Shown: in pieces, positions 17,144 to 24,517 of the stretch
Layout: every line of letters starts with the position of its first letter
How positions within the stretch are numbered: position 1 is the stretch's first letter
Assembly (NCBI RefSeq): GCF_018885265.1
Contig: NZ_CP076538.1
Location: 5,988,001-6,052,000 of the forward strand
Source: Amycolatopsis aidingensis
GTDB lineage: Bacteria > Actinomycetota > Actinomycetes > Mycobacteriales > Pseudonocardiaceae
Length of the DNA stretch: 64,000 nt
Reading direction: 5' to 3'
The notes under the pieces: model-generated
What the model saw: the letters and a program-made list of their open reading frames with translations, nothing else
Told to the model about the DNA's origin: nothing
Database searches by the model: none
Made by a program: the position numbers and the translations under genes

Positions 17144-18606
17144 AGGCTCACCGCGATGTACTTGGTCTCCAGGAACTCCTCGATCCCCACGGTTCCGCCC
17201 TCGCGGCCGAGGCCGGACTGTTTGATCCCGCCGAAGGGCGCGGCCGGGTTGGATACGATGCCCTGGTTCAGGCCGATCATCCCGGCCTCCAGCTGCTCGG
17301 AGACGCGCAGTGCGCGCTTGACATCGCTGGTGTAGAGGTAGCTGACCAGCCCGTACTCGGTGTCGTTAGCGGCCCGCACCGCCTCCTCCTCGGTGTCGAA
17401 CACCGAGATCGGCGCCACCGGCCCGAAGATCTCCTCGTCCGCCAGCTTGGCGTCCGGCGGAACGTCGGTGAGCACGGTCGGCTGGTAGAAGTTGCCCGGA
17501 CCGTCCACAGTGGCCCCACCGGTGAGCACCCGCGCCCCTCGCTGCGCGGCGTCGTTGACCAGGCTGCTCACCTTCTCGATCGCGGCCTCGTCGATCAGCG
17601 GGCCGACCACGACACCCTCCTCGGTGCCCCGGCCGATCGGCAACGCCGCCATCCGCTCGGTCAGCCTGCGGGAGAACTCCTCCACCACCCCGCGCTGCAC
17701 GTAGAAACGGTTGGCCGCGGTGCAGGCCTCGCCGATGTTGCGCATCTTCGCCTGCATCGCGCCGTCCAGCGCCGCGTCCAGGTCGGCGTCGTCGAACACC
17801 AGGAAGGGCGCGTTGCCGCCCAGTTCCATGGAGGTGCGCAGCACCTTGTCCGCGCACTGCTCCAGCAGCTTGCGCCCGACCGAGGTGGACCCGGTGAAGG
17901 ACAGCTTGCGCGCGCGCCCGTCCCGGATGACCGGCTCCATCACCCCACCGGAGTTGGTGGTGGTGAGCACGTTCAGCACCCCGTCCGGCAGTCCGGCTTC
18001 GGCCAGTATCTGGGTCAGCGCCAGCATGGAAAGCGGGGTCTGCGCGGCGGGCTTGATCACCATGGTGCACCCGGCCGCCACCGCGGGCCCGATCTTGCGG
18101 GTGCCCATGGCCATCGGGAAGTTCCACGGCGTGATCAGGATGGACGGGCCGACCGGCTGCTTGGCAACCAGGAAGCGGCCGCTGCCGTTCGGCGCCACCG
18201 CGTAGCCGCCGTCGATCCGCACCGCCTCCTCGGCGAACCAGCGGAAGAACTCGGCGGCGTAGGCGATCTCGCCCCGCGCCTCGGCCACCGGCTTGCCCAT
18301 CTCCAGGGTCATCAGCAGGGCCAGCTCGTCGGCGCGGGCCATCAACGTCTCGTAGGCCCTGCGCAGGATCTCCCCGCGTTCCCGCGGCGGATGATTCGCC
18401 CAGTCCGCCTGCGCGGCCACCGCCGCGTCCAGTGCGGCGATACCGTCCTCGGGTGCGGCGTCAGCGATCTCACACAACACGTCGCCGGTCGAGGGGTCAT
18501 ACACCGGGAAGGTCCTGCCGCCCGCGGCCGAAGTCCACTTGCCGCCGACGAACAGCTCCTTGTTGACCGCCTCGACAACGCTGGCTTCACTGGGCACTGG
18601 GTTCAT
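17140..18606 (-). CDS. gabD: NAD(P)-dependent succinate-semialdehyde dehydrogenase family protein
   Basis: A 488-aa aldehyde dehydrogenase. The cofactor-binding KPAAQTPLS and FTGSTSVGRKLL, the general base Glu in MELGGNAPF (about residue 260) and the nucleophile Cys in GEACTAANRF (about residue 293) are present. The sequence is closest in style to GabD: GNAPFLVFDDADLD and SGLGREGG near the C-terminus. ATG 18606 is preferred because AAGGAG lies just upstream; the longer frame would run into the operator. It oxidises succinate semialdehyde or a similar omega-semialdehyde. Divergent transcription from a class III aminotransferase supports a transaminase-plus-dehydrogenase route for an omega-amino acid such as GABA. 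Confidence 0.88.
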   Translation of the reverse strand: MNPVPSEASVVEAVNKELFVGGKWTSAAGGRTFPVYDPSTGDVLCEIADAAPEDGIAALDAAVAAQADWANHPPRERGEILRRAYETLMARADELALLMTLEMGKPVAEARGEIAYAAEFFRWFAEEAVRIDGGYAVAPNGSGRFLVAKQPVGPSILITPWNFPMAMGTRKIGPAVAAGCTMVIKPAAQTPLSMLALTQILAEAGLPDGVLNVLTTTNSGGVMEPVIRDGRARKLSFTGSTSVGRKLLEQCADKVLRTSMELGGNAPFLVFDDADLDAALDGAMQAKMRNIGEACTAANRFYVQRGVVEEFSRRLTERMAALPIGRGTEEGVVVGPLIDEAAIEKVSSLVNDAAQRGARVLTGGATVDGPGNFYQPTVLTDVPPDAKLADEEIFGPVAPISVFDTEEEAVRAANDTEYGLVSYLYTSDVKRALRVSEQLEAGMIGLNQGIVSNPAAPFGGIKQSGLGREGGTVGIEEFLETKYIAVSL

Positions 18607-18640
18607 CCACCTGCTCCTTGTTTGCGCCGGTCCAGCCGCC

Positions 18641-18669
18641 ATGCTATGCATATTGTCAACAATCTACAA
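18641..18669. promoter_or_regulatory. GntR operator 3 between the gabD-like and aminotransferase genes
   Basis: ATTGT-CA-ACAAT at 18652-18663 repeats the core of operators 1 and 2. On the minus strand it lies in the spacer of a possible promoter, TTGTAG (18669-18664) and TAGCAT (18646-18641), 17 bases apart. For the plus strand a weaker TATGCA box (18645-18650) is adjacent. The site would allow coordinated control of the two divergent units with the racemase/amidase genes 11 kb away. Confidence 0.75.
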
Positions 18670-18706
18670 GGCCAGCACCCCCGGCCCAGTTAGGAGCATC
18701 GCTGCC

Positions 18707-19960
18707 ATGGCACAGCTGTCCCCCCTGCTCAAGCAGGCCACCCCGGTCGTCGTCGACCACGGCGAGGGCGCCTACCTCTACGACGTGGACGGCCGCCGCC
18801 ACCTCGACTTCACCGCGGGCATCGGGGTGACCAGCACCGGCCACTGCCACCCGAAGGTGGTCAGCGCGGCGCAGGAGCAGGTCGGCAAGCTGATCCACGG
18901 CCAGTACACCACCGTCATGCACAAGCCGCTGCTCGAGTTGACCAGGCGGCTTGGCGACGTGCTGCCGCAGGGACTGGACTCGCTGTTCTTCGCCAACTCC
19001 GGCAGCGAGGCGGTGGAGGCCGCGCTGCGGCTGTCCCGGCAGGCGACCGGCAGGCCGAACGTGGTGGTGTTCCAGGGCGGTTTCCACGGCCGCACGGTGG
19101 CCGCGGCCTCGATGACGACCTCCGGCACCCGGTTCGGCGCGGGCATCTCCCCGCTGATGGCCGGGGTGCACGTGGCGCCGTTCCCGCACGCCTACCACTA
19201 CGGCTGGGACGAGCGCACCGCCACCGAGTTCGCCCTGCGGGAGCTGGACTACCTGTTCGCCACGATGAGCGCGCCGAACGAGACCGCCGCCTTCTTCATC
19301 GAGCCGATGCTCGGTGAGGGCGGCTACGTGCCAGCCAACCACGAGTTCCTCGCCGGGCTGCGCGAGCGTGCGGACGAGCACGGGATCCTGCTGGTCATGG
19401 ACGAGATCCAGACCGGATTCGGCCGCACCGGCAAGTTCTGGGGGCATGAGCACTTCGGCGTGCGGCCGGACGTCGTGCTGATCGCCAAGGGCCTTGCCAG
19501 CGGCTTCCCGCTGTCCGCCGTTGCGGCCTCGGAGGAGCTGATGGGCAAGGCCTGGCCCGGCTCGCAGGGCGGGACCTACGGCGGCAACGCGGTCGCCTGC
19601 GCGGCGGCGCTGGCCACCCTGGAGGTGATCCAGGAGGAGGGCCTGGTGGAGAACGCGGCCGCCAGGGGCGCGCAACTGCTCGGCGGGGCCCGCGCGATCG
19701 GCGAGAAGACCGCGGCCATCGGCGACGTGCGCGGGCTCGGCCTGCTGGTCGGCTCGGAGTTCACCACACCGGACGGCAAGCCGGACAACGCCACCGCGCA
19801 GGCCGCGCAGAAGGCCGCCGCCGAGCGGGGACTGCTGCTGCTCACCTGCGGCGCCTACATGAACGTGGTGCGGATGATCCCGCCGCTGGTGGTCAGCGCC
19901 GAGCAGATCGACGAGGCACTGGAGATCTGGGCCGACGTCGTGCAGTCGGTCACCAAGTAA
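18707..19960 (+). CDS. Class III (omega) aminotransferase, GABA-aminotransferase-like
   Basis: A 417-aa PLP enzyme of aminotransferase class III. Visible are the phosphate-binding NSGSEAVEAALRLSR, the PLP-ring Asp in VMDEIQTGFGRTG (about 231), the Schiff-base Lys in IAKGLASGFPLS (about 262) and GGTYGGNAVAC. ATG 18707 has AGGAG ten bases upstream. It moves the amino group of an omega-amino acid to 2-oxoglutarate or pyruvate, yielding a semialdehyde. The divergent semialdehyde dehydrogenase is the natural next step. A DUF3830 gene follows after 22 bases. It might also act on beta-amino acids. Confidence 0.88.
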   Translation: MAQLSPLLKQATPVVVDHGEGAYLYDVDGRRHLDFTAGIGVTSTGHCHPKVVSAAQEQVGKLIHGQYTTVMHKPLLELTRRLGDVLPQGLDSLFFANSGSEAVEAALRLSRQATGRPNVVVFQGGFHGRTVAAASMTTSGTRFGAGISPLMAGVHVAPFPHAYHYGWDERTATEFALRELDYLFATMSAPNETAAFFIEPMLGEGGYVPANHEFLAGLRERADEHGILLVMDEIQTGFGRTGKFWGHEHFGVRPDVVLIAKGLASGFPLSAVAASEELMGKAWPGSQGGTYGGNAVACAAALATLEVIQEEGLVENAAARGAQLLGGARAIGEKTAAIGDVRGLGLLVGSEFTTPDGKPDNATAQAAQKAAAERGLLLLTCGAYMNVVRMIPPLVVSAEQIDEALEIWADVVQSVTK

Positions 19961-19982
19961 CGAGAGACTGGGGAGACAAGGC

Positions 19983-20483
19983 GTGGCCCGCTACATCACC
20001 ATCACCCTGGACAAGCGCGGGGTGTCCTGCCGCGCCCGGCTGCTGGAGGCCGAGGCGCCGCGCACCTGCGCGGCGGTGTGGGAGGCCCTGCCGCAGAGCG
20101 GCTCGGCCTACCACGCCAAGTACGCCCGCAACGAGGTCTACACACTGGTGCCGCCGTTCGCCGAGCCCAAGCCGGGCAGGGAGAACCCCACGGTCACCCC
20201 GATCCCGGGGGATGTCGTGTACTTCGGCTTCGAGGCGTGGGAGATCGGCAACCCGGCCTACGGCTACGAGGAGGGCAGTGAGGCGCACGGCGCGTCCGGC
20301 GCCACCGACCTGGCGATCTTCTACGGCCGGAACAACCTGCTGATCAACGGGGACGCAGGCTGGGTGCCCGGCAACGTGTTCGCCACGATCACCGAGGGCC
20401 TTGAGGAGATGGCGGCGGCCGCGCAGGACCTGTGGCTGCGCGGGGTCGAGGGCGAGACGCTGTCCTTCGCCCGCGCCGGGTAG
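19983..20483 (+). CDS. DUF3830 family protein (cyclophilin-like fold)
   Basis: A 166-aa protein whose sequence (RYITITLDKRGVSCRARLLE, APRTCAAVWEALP, HAKYARNEVYTLVP) matches DUF3830, a family predicted to adopt a cyclophilin-like barrel. Members usually sit beside amidases, Asp/Glu racemases, aminotransferases and GntR regulators, exactly as here, but no biochemical role is established. The GTG start has GGGGAG upstream. It follows the aminotransferase by 22 bases and is co-transcribed with it. It may bind a small substrate of the pathway or catalyse an undefined step. Confidence 0.85.
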   Translation: MARYITITLDKRGVSCRARLLEAEAPRTCAAVWEALPQSGSAYHAKYARNEVYTLVPPFAEPKPGRENPTVTPIPGDVVYFGFEAWEIGNPAYGYEEGSEAHGASGATDLAIFYGRNNLLINGDAGWVPGNVFATITEGLEEMAAAAQDLWLRGVEGETLSFARAG

Positions 20484-20512
20484 GCCAGGCCGACCGCCGC
20501 CCTCCGCACTCC

Positions 20513-21361
20513 CTACCCGGCGCGCAGCGCGTCCAGCCGGGTGTACTGGTCGGCGGTCAGCTCCAGGTTCCGCGCGGCCACGTTCTCCTCGAGGTGGGCG
20601 CGGGTGGACGTGCCGGGGATCGGCACCACCACCGGCGAACGGTGCAGCAGCCAGGCCAGTGCCACCTGCGCCGGGGTGGCGCCGACTTCCGCGGCGACCT
20701 TGCCGACGACCCCGGTGGACTCGGCGTGCCTGCCGTTGTCGATGGGCAGCCACGGGATGAACGCGATACCGGCGCGCTCGCAGTAGTCCAGCACGTCCTC
20801 GGAGGCGCGGTCGGTGAGGTTGTACCGGTTCTGCACGCTGGCGATCTCGACGATGCCGCGGGCCGCCTCCAGCTCGGGCACGCTCACCTCGGACAGCCCG
20901 ATGCGGGCGATCTTGCCCTCGTCCCGCAGCTCGGCGAGGGCACCGAGCTGGTCCGCCAGCGGGACCTTCGGGTCGATGCGGTGCAGCTGGAACAGCTCGA
21001 TCCGCTCGATCCGCAGCCTGCGCAGGGACAGCTCGATCTGCTGGCACAGGTACTCCGGGCGGCCGAGCGGCACCCAGTCGCCGCGCGGCCTGCTCTGCCC
21101 GGCCTTGGTCGCGATCAGCAGCCCGTCCGGGTAGGGGTGCAGGGCCTCGGCCAGCAGCTCCTCGTTGGCGCCGAGTGCGTAGGAGTCGGCGGTGTCGATG
21201 AAGTCCACCCCGAGCTCCACCGCACGCCGGGCCACCTCGAGCGCGGCCTGGTGCTCGGCTGGTGGCTTGCGGTCATGGCCGGTCAGCCGCATCGCGCCGA
21301 AGCCGAGCCTGCACACCGAACGCTTCTCGTCGAAGGAAAACCTTGGTTCACATGCGGTCAT
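20513..21361 (-). CDS. Aldo/keto reductase
   Basis: A 282-aa AKR-fold reductase. Asp and Tyr of the tetrad are in FIDTADSYALG, Lys in IATKAGQ and His in LFQLHRIDP. SVQNRYNLTDR and PIPGTSTRAHLEENV form the cofactor side. The ATG at 21361 is taken because residues upstream of it in the longer frame do not resemble the family. The gene is convergent with the DUF3830 gene 29 bases away and divergent from the glycolate-oxidase-like gene. It would reduce an aldehyde or ketone with NADPH. Confidence 0.87.
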   Translation of the reverse strand: MTACEPRFSFDEKRSVCRLGFGAMRLTGHDRKPPAEHQAALEVARRAVELGVDFIDTADSYALGANEELLAEALHPYPDGLLIATKAGQSRPRGDWVPLGRPEYLCQQIELSLRRLRIERIELFQLHRIDPKVPLADQLGALAELRDEGKIARIGLSEVSVPELEAARGIVEIASVQNRYNLTDRASEDVLDYCERAGIAFIPWLPIDNGRHAESTGVVGKVAAEVGATPAQVALAWLLHRSPVVVPIPGTSTRAHLEENVAARNLELTADQYTRLDALRAG

Positions 21362-21482
21362 GCACGCCAGCCTGCGAGCAGGCCCGGCCATGCGGCCAGG
21401 GATTTAGCCTCAGCCGAATCCTGGGCCGGTGTACTACCCTGCGGTAACCAACCGCAACGGCGCGAGAGGACGGGTGAGCTGC

Positions 21483-22856
21483 GTGAGCGAGGTGGCGGCC
21501 CGGCTGGCCGAGATCGTCGGTGAGCGGCAGTTGCTCACCGGGGACCAGATCTCCGCGGACTACGCCGGGGACGAGGCGCTGACCGTTCCCGGGCAGGTGC
21601 CGCGCTATCTGGCCCGGCCCGGCACGGCCGAGGAGGTGGCCGCGCTGCTGGCCGCCGCGGCCGAACACGGCGTTCCGGTCACCGCCCGCGGCGCCGGAAC
21701 CGGACTGTCCGGGGCGGCCAGGCCCCGGCCGGACGGGCTGCTGGTGTCCTTCGAGCGGATGAACGCCGTACTGGAAGTCGACACCGAGAACCACGTGGCC
21801 GTCGTCCAGCCGGGCGTGACACTGTCCGAACTGGACGCACGCACCGCGGAGGCGGGGCTGAGCTACACCGTCTACCCCGGCGAGATGAGCGCGAGCGTCG
21901 GCGGCAACGTGGGCGCCAACGCGGGCGGGATGCGCGCGGTGAAGTACGGCGTGACCCGGCAGAACGTACTCGGGCTCCAGGCGGCGCTGCCCACCGGTGA
22001 GCTGATCCGGACCGGCGGCAGGATCACCAAGGTCTCCTCCGGCTACGACCTCACCCAGCTGATCATCGGTTCGGAGGGCACGCTGGCGCTGGCCACCGAG
22101 GTGATCGTGAAGCTGCACCCGCGGCTGGGGCACGGCGCGACCGTGCTCGCCCCGTTCGCGGACCTGAACCAGGTGCTGGCCGCGGTGCCGCGGATCCTCG
22201 CCAGCGGGCTCACCCCGCACATCCTGGAGTACATCGACAACCTGACCATGGCGGCCATGACCCACGTCGCCGACCTCCAGCTGGGCGTGCCGGATGAGGT
22301 CCGCGACGCCTCCCAGGCCTACCTGGTGGTCGGCCTGGAACACCGGAGCGCCGAGCTGCTGGATGGCGAGGTCGAACTACTCGGCACCCTGCTCGGCGAG
22401 CTCGGCGCGGCCGAGGTCTACGTGCTGGAGGGCGGCTCGGCGCGGAAGCTGATCGAGGCGCGGGAGAAGGCATTCTGGACGGCCAAGTCCATCGGCGCCG
22501 ACGACGTGATCGACGTGGTCGTCCCGCGCAGCGCCATGGCGGAGTTCCTCACCAGGACGAGGGAACTGGCGCTGAAGTCGGGGTCGGGGGCGCTCGGCTG
22601 CGGGCACGCCGGGGACGGCAACGTGCATCTGGGCATCTTCCAGCAGGACCCGGACAAACGCAGGGCACTGCTGCACGAGATCTTCGCCGAGGGCATGGCT
22701 CTCGGCGGCGCGATCTCCGGTGAGCACGGCATCGGCAACGCCAAGCGGGAACACTTTCTCGAGCTGGAGGACCCTGCCAAGCTTGAGCTGATGCGGCGGA
22801 TCAAGCAGGCCTTCGATCCCACCGGCGTCCTCAACCCCGGCGTACTCCTCGGCTAG
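21483..22856 (+). CDS. FAD-linked oxidase, glycolate oxidase subunit GlcD-like (VAO family)
   Basis: A 457-aa flavoprotein. The FAD-binding domain shows the PP-loop RGAGTGLSGAARP and the GNVGANAGGMRAVKYG segment. The C-terminal domain carries the metal/substrate motifs CGHAGDGNVHLGIF and GAISGEHGIGNAKREH typical of GlcD and D-lactate dehydrogenases. It would oxidise a 2-hydroxyacid such as glycolate or D-lactate at the membrane. The start is uncertain between GTG 21474 and GTG 21483; the latter has better spacing to GGGTGAG. The TPP enzyme gene follows after 36 bases, so the two probably form an operon. Confidence 0.88.
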   Translation: MSEVAARLAEIVGERQLLTGDQISADYAGDEALTVPGQVPRYLARPGTAEEVAALLAAAAEHGVPVTARGAGTGLSGAARPRPDGLLVSFERMNAVLEVDTENHVAVVQPGVTLSELDARTAEAGLSYTVYPGEMSASVGGNVGANAGGMRAVKYGVTRQNVLGLQAALPTGELIRTGGRITKVSSGYDLTQLIIGSEGTLALATEVIVKLHPRLGHGATVLAPFADLNQVLAAVPRILASGLTPHILEYIDNLTMAAMTHVADLQLGVPDEVRDASQAYLVVGLEHRSAELLDGEVELLGTLLGELGAAEVYVLEGGSARKLIEAREKAFWTAKSIGADDVIDVVVPRSAMAEFLTRTRELALKSGSGALGCGHAGDGNVHLGIFQQDPDKRRALLHEIFAEGMALGGAISGEHGIGNAKREHFLELEDPAKLELMRRIKQAFDPTGVLNPGVLLG

Positions 22857-22892
22857 TACCGAACCGGCTGACCGGCACAGAAAGCGAGCAGC

Positions 22893-24446
22893 ATGAACGG
22901 CGCGCAGTCCCTGATCCGCACGCTCGTCGACGCGGGCGTCGACGTGTGCTTCACCAACCCGGGAACCTCGGAGATGCACTTCGTGGCGGCCCTGGACACC
23001 GTGCCGGAGATGCGCGGGGTGCTCGGCCTGGCCGAGGGGGTCGTCACCGGCGCAGCCGACGGCTACGCGCGGATCGCGGACCGGCCTGCGGCCACCCTGC
23101 TGCACCTCGGGCCCGGCCTTGCCAACGGGATGGCGAACCTGCACAACGCCCGGCGGGCGCACACCCCGATGGTCAACATCGTCGGTGACCACGCGACCTA
23201 CCACAAGCAGTACGACGCCCTGCTGGAATCGGATATCGACGCGGTCGCGGGCACACTGAACGGCTGGGTGCGCCGATCGGGCAGCGCCGCCGAGGTCGGT
23301 GCGGACGCGGCCGCGGCGGCCGCCGCGGCGCGGGAGGCACCAGGGCGGATCGCGACGCTGATCCTGCCCGCGGACGTGTCCTGGGGCGAGGGCGGCCAGG
23401 TGGGCACGCCGGCGCCATCCGGCAGGCCAGGGGCCGCCGCGGACGGTGCGGTGGCCTCGGCTGCCGAGCTACTGCGCGGCGGGGAACCGGTGGCGCTGCT
23501 GATCGGCGGGCAGGCCTGCCGGGAGGACGGGCTGCGTGCCGCCGCCGCGATCGGCGCGGCGACCGGGGCGAAGGTGTTCGCCGAGACCTTCCCGCGGCGG
23601 ATCGAGCGCGGCGCCGGGCTGCCGAACGTGGAGCGCCTCGGCTACCTCGCCGAGCAGGTGACCTACCAGCTGGACGGGGTCAAGCACCTGGTGCTGGCCG
23701 GGGCGCGCTCGCCGGTGTCCTTCTTCGCCTACCCCGGCAAGGCCAGCGACCTGGTGCCCGAGGGGGCCGCGGTGCACCCGCTGGCCGGGGTCGAGCAGGA
23801 CGTGGTGGCGGCGCTGACCGAGCTGGCCGCCAAGGTCGCCCCGGACACCGAGCCGCCCCTGGCGCAGGCGCAGCGGCCCGAGCTGCCGTCCGGGGAGCTG
23901 ACCCCACAGAACTGGGCCGATGTCATCGGGGCCCTGCTGCCGGAGGGCGCGATCATCTCCGACGAGGCCAACACCTCCGGGCTGCTCGTCCCCGCCGCCA
24001 CCGCGGGCGCGCCCCGGCACGACGTGCTCACCCTCACCGGCGGCGCGATCGGCCAGGGCATGCCGGTGGCCACCGGCGCCGCGGTCGCCGCACCGGACCG
24101 GCCGGTGATCAACCTGCAGGCCGACGGGAGCGCGCTCTACACCGTGTCCGCGCTGTGGACGCAGGCCAGGGAGAACCTGAACGTCACCACCGTGCTGCTG
24201 AACAACCGGGCCTACGCCATCCTGCGGATGGAGCTGCAGCGGGTAGGCGCGGAGAGCTCGGGGCCGAAGGCGAACGAGCTGTTCGACCTCTCCCGCCCGG
24301 ACCTGGACTTCGTGCGGATCGCGGAGGGTATGGGCGTACCCGCCAGCCGGGCGGGCACGGCGGAGGAGCTGGCCGAGCAGTTCTCCCGTGCACTGGCCGA
24401 ACCCGGCCCGCACCTGATCGACGCCCTCGTCCCACCCCTGCTGTAG
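22893..24446 (+). CDS. Thiamine-diphosphate enzyme, acetolactate synthase large-subunit-like
   Basis: A 517-aa ThDP enzyme with the three-domain layout. The N-terminal Pyr domain carries FTNPGTSEMHF and the activating Glu in LAEGVV. The central domain has no obvious FAD-specific insert. The C-terminal PP domain has QADGSALYTVSALWTQA leading to LLNNRAY, the ThDP/Mg motif. At 517 aa it is shorter than IlvB (560-620) and no IlvN-type regulatory subunit is adjacent. It is therefore more likely a catabolic carboligase or decarboxylase, for example of glyoxylate or benzoylformate type, than a branched-chain biosynthetic enzyme. Its operon mate is a glycolate-oxidase-like flavoprotein. Confidence 0.85.
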   Translation: MNGAQSLIRTLVDAGVDVCFTNPGTSEMHFVAALDTVPEMRGVLGLAEGVVTGAADGYARIADRPAATLLHLGPGLANGMANLHNARRAHTPMVNIVGDHATYHKQYDALLESDIDAVAGTLNGWVRRSGSAAEVGADAAAAAAAAREAPGRIATLILPADVSWGEGGQVGTPAPSGRPGAAADGAVASAAELLRGGEPVALLIGGQACREDGLRAAAAIGAATGAKVFAETFPRRIERGAGLPNVERLGYLAEQVTYQLDGVKHLVLAGARSPVSFFAYPGKASDLVPEGAAVHPLAGVEQDVVAALTELAAKVAPDTEPPLAQAQRPELPSGELTPQNWADVIGALLPEGAIISDEANTSGLLVPAATAGAPRHDVLTLTGGAIGQGMPVATGAAVAAPDRPVINLQADGSALYTVSALWTQARENLNVTTVLLNNRAYAILRMELQRVGAESSGPKANELFDLSRPDLDFVRIAEGMGVPASRAGTAEELAEQFSRALAEPGPHLIDALVPPLL

Positions 24447-24461
24447 GGCCGCCGGACTGCT

Positions 24462-24508
24462 GTGAGTGGCCCGTTCACTGCGAATTTCGCAGTGAACGGG
24501 CCACTCAC
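24462..24508. terminator. Perfect 23-bp palindrome between convergent genes
   Basis: Arms 24462-24484 (starting GTGAGTGGCCCGTTC) and 24486-24508 (ending GAACGGGCCACTCAC) pair perfectly around a single central base. The position between the convergent TPP-enzyme and FadB genes suits a bidirectional terminator. The arm sequence recurs at 44912-44968, so it is also a dispersed element. Confidence 0.8.
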
Positions 24509-24517
24509 CGCGGAGGG

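Noticed and set aside
22893..24446. Biosynthetic acetolactate synthase (ilvB)
   Set aside because: Shorter than IlvB, no ilvN or ilvC neighbour, and operon context with a glycolate-oxidase-like gene.
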